A DNA stretch of 64,000 nucleotides from Aestuariibius violaceus (lineage in GTDB: Bacteria; Pseudomonadota; Alphaproteobacteria; Rhodobacterales; Rhodobacteraceae). Every line of letters starts with the position of its first letter. Position 1 is the stretch's first letter. The DNA lies in NCBI RefSeq assembly GCF_040779325.2, contig NZ_JBFONT020000001.1:372001-436000 (forward strand), in the 5' to 3' direction. The position numbers and the translations under genes were made by a program. This document shows, piece by piece, positions 12,877-20,788 of the stretch. A model generated the notes under the pieces. That model ran no database searches. It saw nothing but the letters and a program-made list of their open reading frames with translations, and was not told where the DNA came from.

Positions 12877-14173
12877 GGCGGCGCCTGTCTTCACGGTCGT
12901 GATGGCCACGTACAACCGCAGCCATCACATCCTCCCCTCGATCCAATCCGTCCTCCGCCAGAGTCTCACCGATTTCGAGCTTCTGGTGATCGGCGACTGC
13001 TGCACCGACGATACCGAAAAGGTGGTCCGCGGTGTTGCGGATGAGCGGGTCCGGTGGCTGTCGACCCAAGAACGCTGGGGCACCCAATCGGGGCCCAACA
13101 ACACCGGCATCGCCGCTGCCAGAGGCAGCTACATCGCCTATATCGGCCACGACGATATCTGGAAGGACGACCACCTCCGAAACCATCTGGAAACCTATCG
13201 GAAAACGGGGGCCGACTGCGTCGTCAGCGGCCTCGTCGCGGATGAGGGCGCAGGGCCCGACTACATCTGGGTCTTGGGTCTCATCGACGGGCCGGACGCC
13301 GCCCGAGACAACTTCTTCCCGCCCAGCAGCGTCTCCCATACCAAGGATGCCGCAGCACGCGCCGGACCCTGGCGGCGCCCCGACGAGACAGAGCTTGCGG
13401 TTGATTCAGATTTCCAGGTGAGGCTGATCGATGCGGGCGGCCACTTCGCGTCGACGGGCAAGATCTCGGTCTTCAAGTTCACCGCATCAAGACGCTATCT
13501 CTCCTACCTCTTCAAGTCGTCCGACGAACAGAACGCTCTTCTCGAACAACTCTCCGACGACCCCGCCTCGGTGAACGTGGACGAGATGGTCGAACATGCC
13601 AAACGCAACGACCGCTTCATGTCCGCGACCAACACGAGCTTCGCCAACGTGCGGCAGCAGTCGCTGAAAACGCGCGGCCTTGATCTGCCCCCGCTCGAGC
13701 CGCTGGGTTCGATACACATGCTCAGGCAAGACGACGACGCCCGCGGCGCCGATTGGCATGGGCTGCGGAAGAAGAACCGCGGTCTCCGCTTCGCCGGACC
13801 GAATGCAATCGCCCGGCTGCTTCTCCCCGTCACGTCATCCGGGCCGGTGCGCCTCTCCATGCGGCTTTGCGTTCTTGACGGGGCCGATCTGTCCCAGATC
13901 CGGTTCACGCTGAACGACACGCCCGTTCAGCCCAAACTGACCCGCCTGCGAAAGAAGAAGATCGGGCGCCTCTGGCAAGCAACCTTCGAGGGTGAGTTGA
14001 AGGCCGACAGCTACTCGTTTCTCAAGCTCATCCACCCGCCCGACCAGATGGTGAAGACCATCTCAAAGCGGCCAACCGGCCTTGGTGTCGGAACGGTCAT
14101 CCTCTGGCCGGCAGACACGCGACATCCCGCAGGCCCCGTCTTGTCCTTCGCCTCGCGTTTCATTCGGATCTAG
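12863..14173 (+). CDS. Family 2 glycosyltransferase with C-terminal extension
   Basis: 436 residues. The first 220 form a GT-A fold: FTVVMATYNRSHHI at the start, and the acidic metal-binding motif GHDDIWKDDHL near residue 95. The remaining 200 residues match no domain I know; they contain a basic helix-rich part and a beta-rich end. It probably transfers a sugar to a surface glycan. It overlaps the RmlC-like gene by 14 bases, which indicates coupled translation, and is convergent with the M48 protease gene. Confidence 0.82.
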   Translation: MSSTRAAPVFTVVMATYNRSHHILPSIQSVLRQSLTDFELLVIGDCCTDDTEKVVRGVADERVRWLSTQERWGTQSGPNNTGIAAARGSYIAYIGHDDIWKDDHLRNHLETYRKTGADCVVSGLVADEGAGPDYIWVLGLIDGPDAARDNFFPPSSVSHTKDAAARAGPWRRPDETELAVDSDFQVRLIDAGGHFASTGKISVFKFTASRRYLSYLFKSSDEQNALLEQLSDDPASVNVDEMVEHAKRNDRFMSATNTSFANVRQQSLKTRGLDLPPLEPLGSIHMLRQDDDARGADWHGLRKKNRGLRFAGPNAIARLLLPVTSSGPVRLSMRLCVLDGADLSQIRFTLNDTPVQPKLTRLRKKKIGRLWQATFEGELKADSYSFLKLIHPPDQMVKTISKRPTGLGVGTVILWPADTRHPAGPVLSFASRFIRI

Positions 14174-14191
14174 GCGCACCTCGTACCCGGC

Positions 14192-14938
14192 TCACGTCAG
14201 TTCCGGCAGCATCGCCTCGATCTCGCGGATCCGCGACCGGGGCGCGGGATGGGTCGACAAGACCTCCGGCGCCCGTCCGCCACGACGTTGCATGTTCCGC
14301 CACAGCTCGACCGCCTCGCGTGGATTGAACCCCGCCCGCGCCATCGCCGTCAGGCCCAGCCGGTCCGCCTCCAATTCCTGCTTGCGAGAATACGGGAGCA
14401 GCAATCCGACCTCCGCCCCCAGCCCAAGCGCAGCAGCAATTTCCTCCGCGTACTGAATATCCGCCGCATCAAGCAGGGCGGTCACGATCCGCATCCCTGT
14501 ACCTGCAACCACTTCCGCCTCGACCCGTTCCTTGCCGTGATCCGCCTGCACATGGCCGATTTCGTGCCCCACGATCGCGGCCAGCTGATCGGCATTCTCC
14601 GTCACCTTGAACATGCCCTCATAGACGCCGATCTTGCCGCCGGGCAGGGCAAAGGCATTGGCCTCCGGGCTCGCGAAAACCACGAACTCCCAATCCGACG
14701 GTGTCTCGTTCGCCTTCCGCAAGAGCCGCACCGCGACCTGATCCAGCGCCTCCTGCAGGTCGCTCCGCCCCGACCGCGGCACGGTCGACGCGATCTGCTT
14801 CCAGCTTTCCAGCCCCATCTGCTCGATCATCTCGTCCGAGATCAGATCGGGCCGCTCGTCGCACGCGGCCAGCGGCATCGCCGCCGCCATCGCGCCCAGC
14901 GACAGGAACCGGCGGCGGCTGAAACAGATCTGGCACAT
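14192..14938 (-). CDS. M48-family zinc metalloprotease, Tat lipoprotein
   Basis: 248 residues. The N-terminus SRRRFLSLGAMAAAMPLAAC joins a twin-Arg signal to a lipobox ending at Cys26, so the protein is predicted to be lipid-anchored. HEIGH at 125-129 and ELEADRLG (Glu190) give the HExxH+E zinc site of M48 peptidases such as BepA/Oma1-like enzymes. Likely role: envelope protein quality control. I start at the ATG at 14938 because the upstream extension reads in the wrong frame through the clpB/fasciclin scar. Confidence 0.88.
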   Translation of the reverse strand: MCQICFSRRRFLSLGAMAAAMPLAACDERPDLISDEMIEQMGLESWKQIASTVPRSGRSDLQEALDQVAVRLLRKANETPSDWEFVVFASPEANAFALPGGKIGVYEGMFKVTENADQLAAIVGHEIGHVQADHGKERVEAEVVAGTGMRIVTALLDAADIQYAEEIAAALGLGAEVGLLLPYSRKQELEADRLGLTAMARAGFNPREAVELWRNMQRRGGRAPEVLSTHPAPRSRIREIEAMLPELT

Positions 14939-14995
14939 GCGGACACCTTTCAGTTTCCCCGCAAACGCCCGCGACACCACCCGCGTTCCCCAAAG

Positions 14996-15024
14996 AAAAA
15001 GCCCCGCCGAACCGGGCGGGGCTT
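14996..15024 (-). terminator. Terminator-like hairpin after the clpB tail copy
   Basis: A perfect 10-bp stem (AAGCCCCGCC 14999-15008, GGCGGGGCTT 15015-15024) with T-run on the minus strand. It corresponds in position to the terminator after the intact clpB (16699-16727), so the duplication seems to have included it. Confidence 0.75.
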
Positions 15025-15048
15025 CTTGGTTCTCAGGGCACCGACAGC

Positions 15049-15183
15049 CTAATGCACTACCGCCTCCGCAGGCGGCCGCCGGGTCGAGGATGACATCCGG
15101 TCGCCCACGATCAACCCGTCGGCCCCGGCGCTCACCGGCACGGTGTCGCCATCGGCCACGTCGCCTGCCAGCAGCATCTCGGC
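15049..15183 (-). pseudogene. Duplicated 3' tail of clpB (44 codons plus stop)
   Basis: Read on the minus strand this encodes 44 residues matching the last 44 residues of ClpB, with two substitutions I can count (Val to Met, Gln to Arg), ending in TAG rather than TGA. At the DNA level I count about ten differences in 130 bases. The rest of the gene is absent, so it is a remnant. The match stops abruptly at 15183, where similarity to the fasciclin gene begins on the other strand. It lacks a start and ribosome site. Confidence 0.88.
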
Positions 15184-15300
15184 AGACATCATCGCGTCGA
15201 GCGTCGTGATCCATGTGATCGACCAGATGATCCTGCCACCGGAGAGCTAAGGCGCGCCTTAGACACACCCAATGCCGGCGAATTCGTCCGGGCCTTTTTT
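15182..15300 (+). pseudogene. Duplicated 3' tail of a fasciclin gene (22 codons, stop, decayed terminator)
   Basis: Plus-strand bases 15182-15250 encode 22 residues and a stop that align with the end of the fasciclin protein (ADIIASSVVIHVID versus ADIMASNGVIHVID). I count about ten base differences in 74. The match continues through GCTAAGGCGC after the stop, and the fragment ends in CCGGGCCTTTTTT, resembling the original terminator with a decayed left arm. More diverged than the clpB tail, so it may come from a lost paralogue. Confidence 0.82.
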
Positions 15301-15384
15301 GTCATTATGACCGACCATTATTCTACGGCAGCTTCGCGGGACGGAGCCGACCTTCATCGACTTGCCTTCAATGTCTGGTCACGG

Positions 15385-16554
15385 TCAAATCGTCTTCACA
15401 GCCATAACAAAGCGCGCGATCTCATCTTCGGTATTGAAATAATGAACGGAAGCGCGCGTCATGGATTCAAGTCCGCGCGGTTCCAGATCGAGCCGGGCGT
15501 AAGGCATCGCGGAGACTGACACGTTGATCGACTTGGTCCGCAACTGATCGGCCATCGCTGCGGGCTCAATTCCGTCTTTCGTAAATGTCACGATGCCGCA
15601 CTTTCGCTGCCCCAAATCATGAACCGAAACACCTTTGATCTCGGTAAGCGCATCGCGCAGTTCTTGGGCAAGGTTGGCGACACGAGTTTCGACATTGGCC
15701 AGACCAAGTGCACGCGCGTATTTCACCGCTTCCATCAACCCGACGCGACCCGCGACAAAGCTCTCCCAGTTTTCAAATCGCTTTGCGCCCTTAACAAATT
15801 CAAAACTGTTGGCCCCTGTCCACGTAGCGGAAAGAAGGTCGATGAACGGCGGATCAATCCGGTCCATGATGTCCTTGCTGACATAAAGAAACCCTGTGCC
15901 TCTCGGCCCGCGCAGGAATTTACGGCCGGTTCCGGAAAGCATATCGCACCCAATCTCGGCGACGTTCACGTCGATCTGGCCGACAGACTGACAGGCGTCA
16001 AGGAGATAGATTACACCATGTTTACGGGCGATTTTTCCGATTTCGGCAGCCGGGTTCACAAGACCGCCCTGTGTCGGCACATGCGTGATCGCGATGAGCT
16101 TGGTGTTTGGGCCGATCATGTTGTCCAAAGCAGCCACGTCGATCTGGCCGAACTCATCTGACGGGACGAGATCAATCTCAAATCCAAGGCGACGAGACTG
16201 CTGCAGCAACGCCAGATAATTGGACGCATACTCTGACCCGTGGGTGATAACTCTGTCGCCCGGTTTCAGATGCAACCCGTAAAACGCCATGTCCCATGCA
16301 CGTGTCGCATTCTCGACAAAGGCAATCTCATCGGGATTGGCGTTTAGAAGCGCTGCGAACTCGGTATAAAACGCTTGTATCTGAGCTTGCGCTCTGCGTT
16401 CGGCCTCATATCCGCCTACCGCATTTTCATCGCCCAATACGGATTGGAGCGCATCAAAAACCGGTTTAGGCATAAGAGATGAGCCAGCATTGTTGAAATG
16501 CAAAACAGTCTCACAACTCGACGTATCCAAACGGACTTTTTCGATGTCGATCAT
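15385..16554 (-). CDS. Class V aminotransferase / cysteine desulfurase-like PLP enzyme
   Basis: 389 residues of the fold-type I class V family: GSEYASNYLALL, ITHVPTQGGLVNP, LLDACQSVGQIDV (Asp contacting the PLP nitrogen) and SGTGRKFLRGPRGTGF (Schiff-base Lys). The sequence recalls EgtE-like and isopenicillin-N-epimerase-like members, but without partner genes no reaction can be assigned. Start at the ATG with GGAG 7 bases upstream (16554); 34 further upstream codons are discarded. Its base composition is visibly lower in GC than its neighbours, and it sits between two copies of the clpB 3' end, both signs of insertion. Confidence 0.85.
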   Translation of the reverse strand: MIDIEKVRLDTSSCETVLHFNNAGSSLMPKPVFDALQSVLGDENAVGGYEAERRAQAQIQAFYTEFAALLNANPDEIAFVENATRAWDMAFYGLHLKPGDRVITHGSEYASNYLALLQQSRRLGFEIDLVPSDEFGQIDVAALDNMIGPNTKLIAITHVPTQGGLVNPAAEIGKIARKHGVIYLLDACQSVGQIDVNVAEIGCDMLSGTGRKFLRGPRGTGFLYVSKDIMDRIDPPFIDLLSATWTGANSFEFVKGAKRFENWESFVAGRVGLMEAVKYARALGLANVETRVANLAQELRDALTEIKGVSVHDLGQRKCGIVTFTKDGIEPAAMADQLRTKSINVSVSAMPYARLDLEPRGLESMTRASVHYFNTEDEIARFVMAVKTI

Positions 16555-16698
16555 AACGCTTCTCCTTGTCGTGTGACCTAACAATCCAACCAGGCGAAGA
16601 CAACGCATTGGTGGCCACTTGCTGGGAAGCAGACTTTCGCTGCTTGTGCATGGCAAAGAAGTTTGGGCTCAAAGCAGCCGCGCGACACAGTAACCAAA

Positions 16699-16727
16699 TG
16701 AAAACCCCGCCACACGGGCGGGGTTCT
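16699..16727 (-). terminator. Terminator of clpB
   Basis: A perfect 9-bp stem (AACCCCGCC 16703-16711 with GGCGGGGTT 16717-16725) with TTTT on the minus strand, 13 bases after the clpB stop. Confidence 0.88.
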
Positions 16728-16739
16728 TTCTCAAGTACC

Positions 16740-19355
16740 TCAGTGCACCACCGCCTCGGCCGGCGGCTGCCGGGTCGAGGATGACACGCGGTCGCCCACG
16801 ATCAGCCCGTCGGCCCCGGCGCTCACCGGCACGGTGTCCCCATCGGCCACATCGCCGGCCAGCAGCATCTCGGCCAGCGGATCCTGCAGCGCCCGCTGGA
16901 TCACCCGCTTGAGCGGCCGTGCGCCGAAGACCGGATCGTAGCCCTCATCGGCAAGCCACTTCATCGCGCCCTCATCCAGCTCCAGCGCGATCTTCCGCGC
17001 CGCCAGCCGCTTACGCAGCCGTCCCAGCTGGATCTCCACGATGCCGTCCATGTCTTCCCGCGTCAGGCGGTCAAAGATGATCTGATCGTCCAGGCGGTTC
17101 AGGAATTCAGGCCGGAAATGCGCCCGCACCGCGTCCATCACGTCCTGCTTGGCCTTCACCGCATCCGACCCTTCAGGCAGCTGGCTCAAGGCCTGCGACC
17201 CCAGGTTCGACGTCAGTACGATCAGCGTCTGCTTGAAGTCCACCCGGTGCCCCTGCCCATCGGTCAGCACACCGTCATCCAGCACCTGCAGCAGCACGTT
17301 GAAGACTTCCGGGTGCGCCTTCTCGACCTCGTCGAACAGGATCACCTGATAGGGCCTGCGCCGCACCGCCTCGGTCAGCACGCCGCCCTCATCATAACCG
17401 ACATAGCCCGGAGGGGCGCCGATCAGGCGGGCGACCGAATGCTTCTCCATAAACTCCGACATGTCGATGCGGACCATCGCGCTGTCATCGTCGAAGAGGT
17501 ACTCGGCCAAAGCCTTGGTGAGCTCGGTCTTGCCGACGCCGGTCGGTCCGAGGAACAGGAACGAGCCCAGTGGACGGTTCTCGTCCTGCAGCCCGGCCCG
17601 CGCCCGGCGCACGGCGTTCGAGACGGCGGTTACCGCCTGCCGCTGGCCGATTACACGCTTGCCCAGCTCCTCTTCCATGCGCAAGAGCTTCTCGCGCTCG
17701 CCTTCCAGCATCTTCGACGTCGGGATGCCGGTCCAACGCTCGACCACGCCCGCAATCTGCTCGGGGCGCACGGTCTCTTCGACCATCAAGCCGCTCTCGC
17801 TGCTCTCGGCTTCGGCCAGCTTCTTCTCCAGTCCGGGGATCACGCCGTAGGACAGCTCCCCGGCCTTCGCCAGGTTGCCCTCGCGCTTGGCGATATCCAG
17901 CTCGGCCCGCGCCCGGTCCAGCTGTTCCTTCAGCTCCCGCGCGCCTTCCAGCTTGTCACGCTCCGACTGCCAGCGCGCCGTCATCTCGGACGATTGCTCC
18001 TGCAGGTCGGACAGCTCTTTCTCCAGCTTCTCAAGGCGATCCTTCGACGCCTGATCGTCCTCCAGCCGCAGCGCCTCCGCCTCGATCTGCAATTGCAGGA
18101 TCTGACGGTCCAGCGCGTCCAGCTCTTCGGGCTTGGAATCCACTTCCATCCGCAGGCGGGACGCGGCTTCGTCCATCAGGTCGATCGCCTTGTCCGGCAG
18201 GAACCGGTCGGTGATGTAGCGGTTCGACAGATGCGCCGCGGCCACCAGGGCGCTGTCCGAAATCCGCACCCCGTGGTGCAGCTCGTATTTCTCCTTGATG
18301 CCCCGCAGGATCGACACCGTATCGTCCTCGGTCGGCTCGCTCACCATCACCGGCTGGAACCGGCGGGCCAAAGCCGCGTCCTTCTCCACATGCTTGCGAT
18401 ATTCGTCCAGCGTCGTGGCGCCCACGCAGTGCAGCTCACCGCGGGCAAGCGCAGGCTTCAGAAGGTTCGACGCATCCATCGCTCCGTCCGCCTTCCCGGC
18501 GCCGACCAGCGTATGCATCTCGTCGATGAACAGGATGATCTCACCGGCGGCGGCCGTGACCTCCGACAGGATGGCCTTCAGCCGCTCCTCGAACTCACCG
18601 CGATACTTCGCGCCCGCGATCAGCGCGCCCATATCCAGCGCCAGCAGGCTCTTGTTCCGCAAGCTCTCGGGCACGTCGCCATTGACAATCCGCAGGGCGA
18701 GGCCCTCGGCAATCGCCGTCTTACCCACGCCGGGTTCCCCGATCAGAACCGGGTTGTTCTTCGTCCGCCGCGAAAGCACCTGCATCGCGCGCCGAATCTC
18801 CTCGTCGCGCCCGATGATCGGGTCGATCTTGCCTTCCCGCGCCCGCGCGGTCAGGTCCATCGCATATTTCTTCAGCGCCTCGTACTGATCCTCGGCGCTG
18901 GCGCTATCCGCCGTGCGCCCCTTGCGCACGTCGTTGATCGCCTGGTTCAGCCCCTGCGCCGTTACACCGGCCTGGGCCAGCGCGTCCTTCGCCGCCGACC
19001 GCACCACGGCCAAAGCCGTCAGAAGCCGCTCGACCGGCACGAAACTGTCGCCCGCCTTCTTCGCGATCTTCTCGGCCTCGTCGATCACCCGGCCCGTTGC
19101 GGAATCCAGATACACCTGCCCCGCATCGCCCGACACCTGCGGGATCTTCGACAAAGCCAGATCCGCCGCCTCGCGCACCGCCTGCGGGTTGCCCCCCGCG
19201 GCCGAGATCAGGTTCGACGCGAACCCCTCCTCGTCATCCATCAAAGCCTTCAGAAGGTGTTCGGGGGCCAGCCGCTGGTGGCTCTCCCGCATCGCGATCG
19301 TCTGCGCCGCCTGAATGAATCCGCGCGACCGCTCGGTGAACTTGTCCAAGTTCAT
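16740..19355 (-). CDS. clpB: ClpB disaggregase
   Basis: 871 residues, full length. N-domain (FTERSRGFIQAAQ, HLLKALMDDEEG), first AAA+ module with GEPGVGKT near 205, the coiled-coil middle domain rich in Glu/Lys (about 400-520), and the second AAA+ module with GPTGVGKT near 605 and IDMSEFMEKH. ClpB extracts proteins from aggregates with DnaK. GAGGAG precedes the ATG. A heat-shock-type promoter lies 75-110 bases upstream and a terminator follows. The last 44 codons have a second copy at 15049-15183. Confidence 0.98.
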   Translation of the reverse strand: MNLDKFTERSRGFIQAAQTIAMRESHQRLAPEHLLKALMDDEEGFASNLISAAGGNPQAVREAADLALSKIPQVSGDAGQVYLDSATGRVIDEAEKIAKKAGDSFVPVERLLTALAVVRSAAKDALAQAGVTAQGLNQAINDVRKGRTADSASAEDQYEALKKYAMDLTARAREGKIDPIIGRDEEIRRAMQVLSRRTKNNPVLIGEPGVGKTAIAEGLALRIVNGDVPESLRNKSLLALDMGALIAGAKYRGEFEERLKAILSEVTAAAGEIILFIDEMHTLVGAGKADGAMDASNLLKPALARGELHCVGATTLDEYRKHVEKDAALARRFQPVMVSEPTEDDTVSILRGIKEKYELHHGVRISDSALVAAAHLSNRYITDRFLPDKAIDLMDEAASRLRMEVDSKPEELDALDRQILQLQIEAEALRLEDDQASKDRLEKLEKELSDLQEQSSEMTARWQSERDKLEGARELKEQLDRARAELDIAKREGNLAKAGELSYGVIPGLEKKLAEAESSESGLMVEETVRPEQIAGVVERWTGIPTSKMLEGEREKLLRMEEELGKRVIGQRQAVTAVSNAVRRARAGLQDENRPLGSFLFLGPTGVGKTELTKALAEYLFDDDSAMVRIDMSEFMEKHSVARLIGAPPGYVGYDEGGVLTEAVRRRPYQVILFDEVEKAHPEVFNVLLQVLDDGVLTDGQGHRVDFKQTLIVLTSNLGSQALSQLPEGSDAVKAKQDVMDAVRAHFRPEFLNRLDDQIIFDRLTREDMDGIVEIQLGRLRKRLAARKIALELDEGAMKWLADEGYDPVFGARPLKRVIQRALQDPLAEMLLAGDVADGDTVPVSAGADGLIVGDRVSSSTRQPPAEAVVH

Positions 19356-19429
19356 GTCCTGTCTCCTCGTCTAAGCGCCCGTCTCGCGATCCGCCCGCCC
19401 GGCGGCACGGATCCCCTTGGGCCTCTTCG

Positions 19430-19463
19430 ATCCGAGATGGGTGTGACCTCACCGTTGCGCAAG
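19430..19463 (-). promoter_or_regulatory. RpoH-type heat-shock promoter of clpB
   Basis: Minus strand: CTTGCG (19458-19463), 15-base spacer, ACCCAT (19437-19442) followed by CT. This resembles the sigma-32 pattern CTTGAA-N13-15-CCCCAT. Its place upstream of clpB, a classic RpoH target, supports the call. Confidence 0.6.
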
Positions 19464-19486
19464 AGCAACAAATGGGAAAATGGCCC

Positions 19487-20065
19487 TCAAACGGCGGGCA
19501 TCAGCCAGGCCCGCAGATAGACCGCCAGCCGGTCTCGCATCGCCTGATCCGAATGCAGCATGCAGAAATGCAGCGCCATTGCCTGCACCAGAAACGCCTG
19601 CACCCCCTCGGCCAGCAAATCCGCCGGCACATCCCTGCGAAACGGCCCCTCGTGCAGCCACCCTACGGCGATATCCATCTGCCGCCCGAAGGTCCGCGCG
19701 ATCGGTCCGATCTCTTCCACCGCCGCCGCGCCGGAATAGCGCAGGATCAGGTCGAATACGTAGCGTTCGCAGGTCATGAACCGCATCAGCGACACCAGCG
19801 CGGCGACCATCTCATCGACATCGCGCGGAGCCTCCCCCGCCTCGATCTCATCGAGGATCCCGTTAATCCGCGCGCCCACCAGCTGATCCATCAGCGCATC
19901 CTTGTCGCGGAAATGGCTGAAGAACGTCCCCTTCGCCACGCCCGCACGCAGAACGACCTCTTCAACCCGTAACGCCTCGAACCCCCGCTCCGCGACCAGC
20001 GCATCGGCAGCGGCGATCAGGCGCGCCCGCGTTTCGCGCGCTCTTTTCTGAACAGGTTCGGCCAT
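19487..20065 (-). CDS. TetR-family repressor
   Basis: 192 residues; the N-terminal helix-turn-helix spans about 10-55 (RLIAAADALVAERGF, VVLRAGVAKGTFFSHFRDKDAL). The C-terminal ligand domain is diverged. It is transcribed away from the flavodoxin-fold gene, and the 97-base gap holds three TGACCACGGTCA-like sites, so it probably represses both itself and the oxidoreductase until a quinone-like or electrophilic ligand binds. The ligand is inference. Confidence 0.88.
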   Translation of the reverse strand: MAEPVQKRARETRARLIAAADALVAERGFEALRVEEVVLRAGVAKGTFFSHFRDKDALMDQLVGARINGILDEIEAGEAPRDVDEMVAALVSLMRFMTCERYVFDLILRYSGAAAVEEIGPIARTFGRQMDIAVGWLHEGPFRRDVPADLLAEGVQAFLVQAMALHFCMLHSDQAMRDRLAVYLRAWLMPAV

Positions 20066-20086
20066 GAACCCTCTTCGCAGATTTTC

Positions 20087-20144
20087 TGACCACGGTCAAA
20101 TTCTCCTTGACCACGATCGCCTTTACCCAATATGACCACGGTCA
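20087..20144. promoter_or_regulatory. Three operator-like palindromes in the tetR/oxidoreductase gap
   Basis: TGACCACGGTCA occurs at 20087-20098 and 20133-20144 (both with perfect TGACC/GGTCA arms), and a degenerate copy TGACCACGATCG at 20108-20119. Spacings are 21 and 25 bases. The third copy overlaps the -10 of the predicted plus-strand promoter, fitting repression by the adjacent TetR protein. Confidence 0.75.
20107..20136 (+). promoter_or_regulatory. Predicted promoter of the flavodoxin-fold oxidoreductase
   Basis: TTGACC (20107-20112), 18-base spacer, TATGAC (20131-20136). Both elements are interleaved with the operator copies. Confidence 0.45.
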
Positions 20145-20162
20145 CTTTCAAGGAGCTACACC

Positions 20163-20756
20163 ATGACCCCCAAGCGCATCTTCATCCTCGACGGCCACCC
20201 GGGAGAGGCCTCCCTCTCCCGCACCTTCGCCGAAACCTACGGCGCCGCCGCGACGGCCTCAGGCCACGAGGTTCGCATCGCCCACCTCTCCGACCTCGAC
20301 TTCGATATTGATTTTGGCGGCGGAGGCTACAGCCACAGCAAACCCCTCGAGCCCACCCTCACCAAACTCCTGGAAGACCTGGAATGGAGCCAGCACGTCG
20401 TCATGACAGCGCCCATGTGGTGGGGCGGCCTGCCGGCCAAGCTCAAGGGCCTGATCGACCGCATCCTCCTGCCGGGCCGCGCCTTCGACACGCGGAACCC
20501 CAACGCGATCGGCCTCCCGGCCCCGATGCTCTCGGGCCGTACCGCCCGCGTCGTCCTCACCTCCGACACGCCCGGCTGGTTCATGCGGCTCGCCTACGGC
20601 AACGCGCTGATCCGCCAGCTCAAAGGCCAGATCTTCGGCTTCGTCGGCGTCAAGCCCACCCGCGTGACGTGGTTCTCCGGCGCCAGCCATCCGAAGGGAA
20701 ACCAGATCGACAAATGGCTGGGCAGCATCCACCGGCTCGGCACCGAAGCGGCCTGA
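20163..20756 (+). CDS. NAD(P)H:quinone oxidoreductase-like flavodoxin-fold protein
   Basis: 197 residues of the flavodoxin-like NAD(P)H dehydrogenase family: ILDGHPGEASLSRTF at the FMN phosphate site and APMWWGGLPAKLKGLIDRI in the middle. Such enzymes carry out two-electron reduction of quinones or related electrophiles. AGGAG sits 7 bases before the ATG. Divergent from and probably controlled by the TetR gene; a terminator follows. Confidence 0.87.
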   Translation: MTPKRIFILDGHPGEASLSRTFAETYGAAATASGHEVRIAHLSDLDFDIDFGGGGYSHSKPLEPTLTKLLEDLEWSQHVVMTAPMWWGGLPAKLKGLIDRILLPGRAFDTRNPNAIGLPAPMLSGRTARVVLTSDTPGWFMRLAYGNALIRQLKGQIFGFVGVKPTRVTWFSGASHPKGNQIDKWLGSIHRLGTEAA

Positions 20757-20758
20757 CG

Positions 20759-20788
20759 AAAAGGCCAGCCTCGCGACTGGCCCTTTTC
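20759..20788 (+). terminator. Terminator after the oxidoreductase gene
   Basis: Stem AAGGCCAG (20761-20768) with CTGGCC and a bulged C, followed by TTTT. The flanking A-run would also let it serve the convergent minus-strand gene. Confidence 0.75.

Noticed and set aside
17118..19520. An 800-residue plus-strand frame antisense to clpB
   Set aside because: Shadow frame of clpB with biased Arg/Leu/His composition and no motifs.
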